A stretch of DNA of 12,537 nt, from assembly GCA_020629815.1 (NCBI GenBank), contig JAHDCN010000056.1:1-12537 (forward strand), read 5' to 3'. A program made the translations under genes and the position numbers. The notes beneath the pieces were generated by a model. That model saw nothing but the letters and a program-made list of their open reading frames with translations, was not told where the DNA came from and searched no databases. Each line of letters begins with the position of its first letter. Position 1 is the stretch's first letter. The stretch comes from Verrucomicrobiota bacterium. GTDB taxonomy: Bacteria; Verrucomicrobiota; Verrucomicrobiia; Verrucomicrobiales; DEV007. Of the stretch, positions 7,352 to 12,537 are shown piece by piece.

Positions 7352-7406
7352 GACAATGTTTTCCTTCTATTGCGTTAAAAAATTGATTCGTTCGTTCGCT
7401 TGAAAA

Positions 7407-8243
7407 TTATGCTTCAGCTGGCTTGGATTCTTCCGCCGGAGCCGCTGCTTTTTCTTCAGCAGGCTTGCTGTCGCCACCGCCGCGAGGTCCACGATCTCCG
7501 CCGCGATTACCACCACGGCCTCCGCGACCACCACCACGGCCTCCGCGACCACCACGGCCTCCGCGACCACCGCCACGGCCTCCGCGACCACCGCCGCCTT
7601 TGGCTTCTTTACCTTCGATGTCTTCCGGCTTATTGAGCCAGACTTTCACGCCGATAATTCCCCAGGTAGTTTCCGCTTCGGCAAAACCGTAATCGATCGG
7701 CACACGCAGCGTCTGAAGAGGCACTTTACCTTCGCGATACTGCTCAGCACGGGCGATATCCACCCCACCAAGACGACCCGCACAGCGAATCCGGATACCA
7801 TCGGCACCGAAGTCCATGGCAGTTTGAATGGACCGTTTCATCGCACGACGGAAAGCAATCCGGCGTTCCAGCTGAGTAGCGACCTGCGCTGCGATCCAGT
7901 TGGCGTCCAGCTCAGGCTGGCGGATTTCGTAAATATCGATCTTCACCTGCGAATTACCGCACATCTTGCTCAGATCATTGGTCATGATCTCGATCTCAGA
8001 TCCGCGCTTACCGATCACCAATCCCGGGCGGGAAGTGTGAAGAGTAACTCGAACGCTGTTCCAGGCACGCTCGATAACAACTCTGGACACAGCACCTTTT
8101 TGCAGGCGGTTGTCGAGGTAACGGCGGATTCTCAAATCTTCGTGGAGCTGATCAGCAAACTCCTTTGGCGGAGCATACCACTTGGACTGCCAGTCTTTGT
8201 TGACGGCGAGTCGGAATCCGATCGGGTGAACTTTCTGTCCCAT
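7407..8243 (-). CDS. rpsC: 30S ribosomal protein S3 with RGG-repeat C-terminal tail
   Basis: S3 forms part of the mRNA entry channel and, with S4 and S5, the ribosomal helicase site. The N-terminal KH domain is clear, with GLVIGKRGSEIE near residues 74-85, and the C-terminal S3 domain runs through IRCAGRLGGVDIARAEQYRE and TTWGIIGVKVWL, ending near residue 212. After this comes a Gly/Arg region at about 216-257 with many RGG triplets (GGRGGRGGGRGGRGGRGGRG), then a short Lys/Ala/Glu/Pro tail. The length is 278 against about 210-235 for most relatives. RGG regions bind RNA in many proteins; a role here in mRNA or rRNA contact is inference. The ATG at 8243 gives the standard MGQKVHPIGFRL start. 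Confidence 0.97.
   Translation of the reverse strand: MGQKVHPIGFRLAVNKDWQSKWYAPPKEFADQLHEDLRIRRYLDNRLQKGAVSRVVIERAWNSVRVTLHTSRPGLVIGKRGSEIEIMTNDLSKMCGNSQVKIDIYEIRQPELDANWIAAQVATQLERRIAFRRAMKRSIQTAMDFGADGIRIRCAGRLGGVDIARAEQYREGKVPLQTLRVPIDYGFAEAETTWGIIGVKVWLNKPEDIEGKEAKGGGGRGGRGGGRGGRGGRGGRGGGRGGRGGNRGGDRGPRGGGDSKPAEEKAAAPAEESKPAEA
7502..7598. repeat. Tandem 18/21-bp repeat encoding the S3 RGG tail
   Basis: CACGGCCTCCGCGACCAC (plus strand) starts at 7514, 7535, 7553 and 7574, with spacings of 21, 18 and 21 bp. All spacings are multiples of three, so expansion or contraction would keep the rpsC frame. The unit encodes the Gly/Arg repeats of S3. Confidence 0.85.
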
Positions 8244-8283
8244 AACAAATAGGTGTTAGTGTCTTCTGGTGTAAAAATTTTGA

Positions 8284-9069
8284 TTAACCGTGCTTCTCCT
8301 TGTGGAGCTCTCCGGCTTTCTTGATCCACTCGTCGCGTTCGATGCGACCCTTGAAACTCAGCAGATCATCGAACTCATCGACGTTCTTCTGTGTCCAGTC
8401 AGCGATCTGTTTAAAGGTGTAAATCCCGAAGCCATTCAGCTTGTCTTCGAGCACAGGGCCAACGCCGCTGATTTCTTTCAAATCATCCACTTCGTCAGGC
8501 GCTTCGTCGTAAACCAGGCCACGCTCTTCGTCGACGCGACTTCCTGCGACTGCAGCAGCAGCACCGGCTGCGGCTGCTCCCGCAGCAGCTGCTGCTTTGG
8601 CTCCGTCGTCAGATTTCTTTTCTTCCTTCTTCTCGGCCTTCGCAGCTTTCTTTTTCGGAGCGGCTTCCTTTTTGCCACCGTCCTTGCGCTTCTCTTCAGA
8701 AACATGCACGCGCTTGTTGCTCTCTTTTTCTTCCGGCCATTCGTCGGAAAGAACAATACGCAGGTGAGCTGTGCGCTTGCGGATCGCAGAGGCGGAACCA
8801 CGGGCACGAGCCTTGAAACGACGGAAAGTCGGACCTTCCCCTGCAGTCGCCTCTTTTACATAGAGACTCTCCAGCGGCAGCTCAAAATTGTTCTCTGCAT
8901 CCGCCAGAGCAGTGCGCAGAGTCTTGCTGTAGATCTGCGCAGCCTTACGAGGCGTGAATTGCAAAATGTTCATCGCTGCCTCAACGGGCAGACCCTGAAT
9001 TTCCCGGGCCACGTCGCGGGCCTTGCGGGCGGAAATCCGAGCGTTCTTGTATGTCGATGTAACGTCCAT
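8284..9069 (-). CDS. rplV: 50S ribosomal protein L22 fused to a C-terminal helix-hairpin-helix domain
   Basis: L22 lines the peptide exit tunnel with a long beta-hairpin and binds several 23S rRNA domains. Residues 1-110 are the L22 core: KNARISARKARDVAREIQGL, the FTPRKAAQIYSKTLRTALAD segment, then FRRFKARARGSASAIRKRTA with the basic hairpin. A linker of about 60 residues rich in Lys, Glu and Ala follows, including long Ala/Gly runs at 157-176. Residues about 194-255 form a helix-hairpin-helix module: DDLKEISGVGPVLEDKLN, GIYTFKQIADWT, FKGRIERDEWIKKAGEL. The total is 261 residues against about 110-120. The start is the ATG at 9069; an upstream in-frame ATG at 9117 would add 16 unrelated residues. 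A related module is known to me at the C-terminus of some alphaproteobacterial L21 proteins (from memory). There is no Shine-Dalgarno motif. Confidence 0.96.
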   Translation of the reverse strand: MDVTSTYKNARISARKARDVAREIQGLPVEAAMNILQFTPRKAAQIYSKTLRTALADAENNFELPLESLYVKEATAGEGPTFRRFKARARGSASAIRKRTAHLRIVLSDEWPEEKESNKRVHVSEEKRKDGGKKEAAPKKKAAKAEKKEEKKSDDGAKAAAAAGAAAAGAAAAVAGSRVDEERGLVYDEAPDEVDDLKEISGVGPVLEDKLNGFGIYTFKQIADWTQKNVDEFDDLLSFKGRIERDEWIKKAGELHKEKHG

Positions 9070-9086
9070 TTTGTTAGGTATGTGAA

Positions 9087-9117
9087 ATTGTAAAACTTCT
9101 AAAATTGGTAAAATCAA
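9087..9117 (-). promoter_or_regulatory. Possible weak promoter upstream of rplV
   Basis: On the minus strand, TTGATT (9117-9112) and TACAAT (9092-9087) are separated by 19 bp, which is longer than ideal. The transcript would start about 10 bases before the rplV ATG. The whole spacer is AT-rich, so a chance match is possible. It becomes more plausible only because a terminator-like hairpin lies just upstream. Confidence 0.25.
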
Positions 9118-9138
9118 AAAATGACGGCATTAGCCGCC
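9116..9138 (-). terminator. Terminator- or attenuator-like hairpin at the end of the inserted ORF
   Basis: GGCGGC and GCCGTC (9138-9133 and 9128-9123) form a 6-bp stem with one G-U pair and a TAAT loop that contains the stop codon of the upstream ORF. One A and then T6 follow on the minus strand. The stem is short, so partial termination or readthrough is more likely than a full stop. Ribosomes reaching the stop codon would disrupt the stem. Confidence 0.4.
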
Positions 9139-9936
9139 TGTTCCTCCCTCATTGGGAAGCAGCCGCGCGATATCACCGACACGAACTCCTTCCACATCTC
9201 CGATTTTGTCCTGCAACACCGCGCCGCAGATGGATTCCCTCACGTCCACGACCATAGCCGTGTAGATGGGCTGTTCTCCACGCAAGACAGCGATAGGTGT
9301 GCCGACTCTAATTCCGTCCGACCTTCCCGAGTTCAGCACGAGCAGACCGATCTCGGAATCAATACTCACCACTTTGGAATTATCAAGTCCGCTGTTGGTC
9401 TCATCGGCTTTTTTCCCGCCGTCCGGACCGAGCGATTGAGCCTTGCGGGCAAAAGCGATTGCTTCGTCTGCCTCGAGCTTGGCGGCATCCGGTGCGAGTT
9501 CTTTGGTCGATTCGATGTATTTCGAGAAAGCTTTGACCAGATCAGCAATCGCGCGGCTCTGCGCTTCCTGCTCCTGATGGGCAATATCCAAATCGCGAAC
9601 CGCTTTCAGCAAACGCTGCTCAAGGCTGTTCTCATCCTTGGTAAACAGATCGACCCCGAAAGCTTCCAGCTTCAGCTGTGCCTCGCGGGCAGCCATCGCC
9701 TGTTCTTCGGATACCCGAACTGCTTCTGCCAGGCTGCGCGCCAGTTCTTTGCGCTGCAGCTCGGCTTTCTCGATCTTAATCGTGGTAGCAGCCGCCTGCT
9801 TCTGCAGCATGGCAACCGCCGCCTTCAATTCGCGGACTTCCAGCGAATCCTGAGCGGAAACGGAAATCACCGAACACAGCGCTACGACCGCAACCATCGT
9901 TGCGCGCACTACTGCTCTGTGAATTCCGTTTTGCAT
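9130..9936 (-). CDS. Exported coiled-coil protein of unknown function, inserted between rpsS and rplV
   Basis: I do not recognise this gene; it is not a ribosomal protein. From the ATG at 9936 it encodes 268 residues. Residues 1-28 look like a signal peptide: a basic start, the hydrophobic run MVAVVALCSVISVSA, and likely cleavage at VSA/QD. Residues about 31-165 are strongly helical and probably coiled-coil, rich in Ala, Glu, Lys and Gln. The last 75 residues look like a small beta domain, with SIDSEIGLLVLNSGRSDGIR and VGTPIAVLRG, ending VRVGDIARLLP. The phrase LNSGRSDGIRVGTPIAV recalls the beta domains of MreC or of the flagellar protein FlgT C-terminus; this is a weak resemblance. A TTG at 9954 is an alternative start but spoils the signal peptide. 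It is 34 bp from rpsS and 60 bp from rplV, on the same strand, so probably co-transcribed. Confidence 0.85.
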   Translation of the reverse strand: MQNGIHRAVVRATMVAVVALCSVISVSAQDSLEVRELKAAVAMLQKQAAATTIKIEKAELQRKELARSLAEAVRVSEEQAMAAREAQLKLEAFGVDLFTKDENSLEQRLLKAVRDLDIAHQEQEAQSRAIADLVKAFSKYIESTKELAPDAAKLEADEAIAFARKAQSLGPDGGKKADETNSGLDNSKVVSIDSEIGLLVLNSGRSDGIRVGTPIAVLRGEQPIYTAMVVDVRESICGAVLQDKIGDVEGVRVGDIARLLPNEGGTGG

Positions 9937-9970
9937 TTTTCGAGAGGCAACCAACTGCTGCTGCAGCTAA

Positions 9971-10252
9971 TTAACCGGCTTTAATTTTCGGGTTGTGACC
10001 ACTGTGACCACCGAACTTACGGGTCGGGGAGAATTCTCCCAGCTTGTGACCAACCATGTTCTCCGTCACGAAAACAGAGATGAAGTCTTTCCCGTTGTGC
10101 ACGAGGAAAGTGTGGCCAACAAAGTCCGGTGTAATCATAGAACGGCGGGACCACGTCTTGATCGGACGCTTTTGGCCGCTTTCGTTCATGTCGTCGATTT
10201 TGATCAGCAACTTCTGATCGATCAACGGTCCTTTTTTCAGTGAGCGAGGCAT
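9971..10252 (-). CDS. rpsS: 30S ribosomal protein S19
   Basis: S19 lies in the head of the small subunit, forms a complex with S13 and contacts the large subunit and A-site tRNA region. The 93-residue product is family consensus along its length: [53 protein letters not shown] and [20 protein letters not shown]. The length is normal and there is no extension. CTAAGAAA directly precedes the ATG at 10252. In most bacteria the next gene is rplV; here the exported coiled-coil ORF lies between them. Confidence 0.98.
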   Translation of the reverse strand: MPRSLKKGPLIDQKLLIKIDDMNESGQKRPIKTWSRRSMITPDFVGHTFLVHNGKDFISVFVTENMVGHKLGEFSPTRKFGGHSGHNPKIKAG

Positions 10253-10256
10253 TTTC

Positions 10257-10291
10257 TTAGAATTTCGTTGTTAGAATCTGGTGTTTAGAAA
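10257..10291. repeat. Heptamer-phased TTAGAAT repeats in the rplB-rpsS spacer
   Basis: TTAGAAT begins at 10257 and 10271, and TTAGAAA at 10285, each separated by another 7-base unit, so the period is 14 (two heptamers). It lies just upstream of rpsS on its leader side. Confidence 0.5.
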
Positions 10292-10304
10292 TCAACTTCG
10301 ACTC

Positions 10305-10340
10305 AACAGGGTTAGGTCTCTGACCATACCCTGTTAGGTC
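10305..10340. repeat. Inverted pair of the AACAGGGTTAGGTC repeat between rplB and rpsS
   Basis: AACAGGGTTAGGTC (10305-10318) faces GACCATACCCTGTT (10322-10335) across a 3-base loop. This gives a hairpin of 8 and 4 base pairs with a 2x2 internal mismatch. A further TTAGGTC follows at 10334-10340. The left arm is identical to the core of the 22-bp repeat upstream of secY. No T-run follows the stem on the minus strand, so it is not an obvious terminator. Confidence 0.7.
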
Positions 10341-10346
10341 AGCAAA

Positions 10347-11195
10347 TTATTTTCTCTTCTTCTTCGATTTCCGGCGCTCGACGATAAACTTGTCGCTGCC
10401 TTTATATTTCTGACGGGTCTTCTGGCCCTTGGTATGTCCCCAGGGAGACTTCAAGTGCTGGCGACCACCACCGGATTTTGATTTACCCTCACCACCACCA
10501 TTCGGGTGATCGACCGGGTTCATACACATACCGCGAACGGTCGGGCGAAAGCCTTTCCAGCGAGTGCGTCCAGCCTTGGCGCTGACCACATTCATGTGAT
10601 CGCCATTGCCGACAACTCCGATAGTTGCGTAGCACTTGGTGTGAACCTTGCGGATCTCACCGGATGGCATCTTGATCAGCGCGTAGTTGCCTTCGCGGTT
10701 GGAGAGCATGCAGCTTTGACCAGCCGAGCGGGCTACTTGAGCGCCTTTACCGGGGACCAACTCCAGGTTGTGAATCGAGGTACCGGTAGGGATCTTGGAA
10801 AGAGGCAAAGCACAGCCGGGTTTCACCGGAGCTTTTTCGCCAGCAGAAACTTCGTCGCCAACACCGAGGTCACGGGGAGCAATGATGTAGCTCTTCTGAC
10901 CGTCGCTGTATTCGATCAAAGCGATCCGCGCCGAGCGGTTTGGATCATACTCGATGGAAACAACCTTTGCCGCTTCGTCACGACGCGTCCGCTTGAAATC
11001 GATCATGCGATACTTGCGCTTGTGACCACCGCCGCGATGACGACAAGTGATGCGACCGCGATTGTTCCGACCGCCAGTCTTCTTCAGAGGGCGGCAGAGA
11101 CTTTTCTCCGGCTTGGATTTGGTGATCTCCTCGAAATCCGGCAACATTTTGTACCGGTTAGAAGGAGTGATTGGTCTAAATGATTTGAGGCCCAT
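10347..11195 (-). CDS. rplB: 50S ribosomal protein L2
   Basis: L2 is one of the most conserved large-subunit proteins; it is needed for subunit association and supports the peptidyl transferase centre. The 282-residue protein has the typical blocks: [20 protein letters not shown] near 42-61, [14 protein letters not shown] near 81-94, and the C-terminal [15 protein letters not shown]. His230 of VDHP matches the conserved functional His229 of E. coli. Two residues later the usual HPHGGGEG reads HPNGGGEG (Asn232), a position that also varies in some other phyla. The length is slightly above the common 273-277. The ATG at 11195 is the family start ([15 protein letters not shown]). It lies 33 bp from rplW. 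Confidence 0.98.
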   Translation of the reverse strand: MGLKSFRPITPSNRYKMLPDFEEITKSKPEKSLCRPLKKTGGRNNRGRITCRHRGGGHKRKYRMIDFKRTRRDEAAKVVSIEYDPNRSARIALIEYSDGQKSYIIAPRDLGVGDEVSAGEKAPVKPGCALPLSKIPTGTSIHNLELVPGKGAQVARSAGQSCMLSNREGNYALIKMPSGEIRKVHTKCYATIGVVGNGDHMNVVSAKAGRTRWKGFRPTVRGMCMNPVDHPNGGGEGKSKSGGGRQHLKSPWGHTKGQKTRQKYKGSDKFIVERRKSKKKRK

Positions 11196-11228
11196 TGTTC
11201 CAGTTGGTTTGGGTTACAAAAAAATGGT

Positions 11229-11513
11229 TTATACGAGTTCGATTTCTTCGCCTTCGGCCAGTTGCACGAAAGCCTTCTTCCAGTGCTTGGTGCGACCGAA
11301 GTCCGAGCGACGTTCGCGCTTTTTCTTACCGGCGTAGTTGGCAGTGCGAACACTAACAACTTTCTTGCCGAACAGTTTTTCCACTGCTTCACGGATCTCC
11401 AGCTTGTTGGCGCGGCGATCCACTTTGAAGACGTAGGTATTTTCCAACTCGGAAAGCAGAGATGCCTTCTCACTGAGCTGAATCGTGTCGATGACTTGAA
11501 ACAAATCTTTCAT
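11229..11513 (-). CDS. rplW: 50S ribosomal protein L23
   Basis: L23 lies at the peptide exit site and is the main docking point for trigger factor and SRP. The 94-residue product shows the family pattern: TYVFKVDRRANKLEIREAVE for the first beta-alpha unit, KLFGKKVVSVRTANYAGKKK for the second, and the basic extended loop RERRSDFGRTKHWKKAFVQL before a final acidic end. AGGA lies close to the ATG at 11513. The length is normal. It lies 24 bp from rplD. Confidence 0.96.
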   Translation of the reverse strand: MKDLFQVIDTIQLSEKASLLSELENTYVFKVDRRANKLEIREAVEKLFGKKVVSVRTANYAGKKKRERRSDFGRTKHWKKAFVQLAEGEEIELV

Positions 11514-11537
11514 TTTTCCTGATCAGTTCGCGGTTGA

Positions 11538-12155
11538 TTACTTGCTGGTTCTTTTGCCCAGGGTTTCGAGCGCGCCGTCTACCACGAGAATCTTATCGTG
11601 AAGCAAAAGCTGCTCGGTGTTTACTTCCGCAGCACTCATCAGGAGAGCCGCTTGAAAATTGCGTCCGGCGAGCTTGGTTTTCTCGTCGAAATCTTCGCCG
11701 ATAACCAGCACACGACGGGCCTCACCGGCCTGCGATGCGATCTCTTTGGCGAAAGACTTAGTCTTGCCATCGGAAATCTCAAAACTACCAACGGAAAGGA
11801 CATCACCTGCGTTGATGCGCTCGGTCAGAGCCTTGGCGAAAGCGAGACGCTTGGTCGCCTTGGTCACTTTCTTCGAGTAATCGCGGGCACGGGGACCGAA
11901 TACCACACCACCACCGCGGTGGATCGGGGAGGCGTTACCACCCTGACGGGCACGACCTGTTCCCTTCTGGCGAAACGGCTTCTTACCTGTCGCTGCTACC
12001 TCACCCCGAGTTTTCGTGTGAGCACTGCCACTGCGACGGTTAGCACGCATCGCGACGACGACTTCGTGCACAGCCTGACGGCCACGCTCTTCGTCTTCGA
12101 TGACGTCGATCTTCGCCTTTTTCGCGTCTGCTATTGAAATGGATTTTGCTGCCAT
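11538..12155 (-). CDS. rplD: 50S ribosomal protein L4
   Basis: L4 helps form the constriction of the peptide exit tunnel and, in enterobacteria, represses the S10 operon. The 205-residue protein has the normal length. The tunnel loop is clear: TRGEVAATGKKPFRQKGTGR, then ARQGGNASPIHRGGGVVFGP near residues 69-88. The globular domain follows, with LAFAKALTERINAGDVL and RVLVIGEDFDEKTKLAGRNF, then a C-terminal ILVVDGALETLGKR. The ATG at 12155 is the only sensible start; no Shine-Dalgarno motif is seen in the 41-bp spacer after rplC. Confidence 0.97.
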   Translation of the reverse strand: MAAKSISIADAKKAKIDVIEDEERGRQAVHEVVVAMRANRRSGSAHTKTRGEVAATGKKPFRQKGTGRARQGGNASPIHRGGGVVFGPRARDYSKKVTKATKRLAFAKALTERINAGDVLSVGSFEISDGKTKSFAKEIASQAGEARRVLVIGEDFDEKTKLAGRNFQAALLMSAAEVNTEQLLLHDKILVVDGALETLGKRTSK

Positions 12156-12196
12156 TGCGTAAATTCCGGTAAAATTCTCAGTTCACTCTTTGTGAA

Positions 12197-12537
12197 TTAA
12201 TCCTCTGCTTTCTCCTCACCTGCTTCCGCCGCGGGTGCGTCATCTGCTGCGGGAGCCTCTTCGGCTGCAGTTGCTTCTTCGGCCGCGGCTTTTGCCTTGG
12301 CTGCTTCCTCTTCCTGAGCGGCTGCTTTGGCTTCCGCCATTGCTTTCAAATCCTGCTCAGGCTGATCTTTCTTAATCGCCGGGCGAATCACTACGTAGCC
12401 GCCTTTGGCTCCGGGAACTGCTCCACTGATCAGGATCACGTTATCGTCAGGGCGCTTTTGCACCACTTTCAAATTCTGCACGGTGCGGTTGTAGTTACCG
12501 TGGCGACCGGGCATCTTCTTGTTTTTCCAAATCCGGC
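12197..12537 (-). CDS. rplC: 50S ribosomal protein L3, C-terminal part (gene runs off the right edge)
   Basis: L3 is an early assembly protein of the large subunit that reaches toward the peptidyl transferase centre. About 112 residues are visible, and the N-terminal part is outside the window. The C-terminal family sequence is clear: IWKNKKMPGRHGNYNRTVQN, then LKVVQKRPDDNVILISGAVP and GAKGGYVVIRPAIK. After the usual end an extra tail of about 50 residues, rich in Ala and Glu, finishes with EAGEEKAED. E. coli L3 stops shortly after the equivalent of PAIK. The M in KKMPGRHG is internal, not a start. Confidence 0.95.
   Translation of the reverse strand, partial: RIWKNKKMPGRHGNYNRTVQNLKVVQKRPDDNVILISGAVPGAKGGYVVIRPAIKKDQPEQDLKAMAEAKAAAQEEEAAKAKAAAEEATAAEEAPAADDAPAAEAGEEKAED

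Noticed and set aside
7367..7591. Minus-strand 74-codon ORF in another frame over the end of rpsC
   Set aside because: It is an Ala/Val-rich product of the same tandem repeat read out of frame.
7502..7598. Regular repeats that could suggest a CRISPR array
   Set aside because: The units are 18/21 bp without unique spacers and encode the RGG tail of S3 in frame.
9070..9117. Extended L22 start at the ATG at 9117
   Set aside because: The 16 added residues are not L22-like, while the ATG at 9069 gives the expected short N-terminus before KNARISARKARD.

Overview
The window is almost wholly a bacterial ribosomal-protein supercluster (S10 plus spc type) read on the minus strand. It opens inside rplC at the right edge and ends inside map at the left edge. 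In transcription order it carries rplC (partial), rplD, rplW, rplB, rpsS, a non-ribosomal secreted coiled-coil ORF, rplV, rpsC, rplP, rpmC, rpsQ, rplN, rplX, rplE, rpsH, rplF, rplR, rpsE, rplO, secY and map (partial). Gaps are mostly 18-94 bp; the largest is 156 bp (rplO-secY). No stretch over 300 bases lacks a gene. I saw no tRNA, rRNA, transposase or CRISPR array.

The organism is a bacterium of moderate GC. Three things suggest the PVC group, most likely Verrucomicrobiota (possibly the Opitutae/Puniceicoccales side): rpsN is missing between rplE and rpsH, rpmD is missing between rpsE and rplO (both also missing from the chlamydial cluster, from memory), and map follows secY directly without adk. 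Few genes have a Shine-Dalgarno motif; many have an A-run just before ATG. The phylum call is an inference from gene order and protein style, not from a search.

The core ribosomal proteins are conventional, but many carry extra low-complexity or domain extensions. L3, L5 and L15 have Ala/Glu/Lys tails. S5 has an acidic N-terminal arm of about 90 residues. S3 has an RGG-repeat tail of about 40 residues. L22 has a Lys/Ala linker followed by a helix-hairpin-helix domain. SecY has an apparent 11th membrane helix, and L24 is shortened. S3 and S5 lie at the mRNA entry side of the ribosome; L22 and L24 lie near the peptide exit, where SecY docks. The additions therefore fall on proteins at both tunnel mouths.

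The most unexpected gene is the 268-residue exported coiled-coil protein between rpsS and rplV. Its stop codon lies in the loop of a hairpin followed by T6, a possible attenuator, and a weak promoter-like sequence follows before rplV. Several spacers hold short repeats: a 22-bp tandem repeat upstream of secY, whose core recurs as an inverted pair between rplB and rpsS, and degenerate heptamer repeats in at least three spacers.
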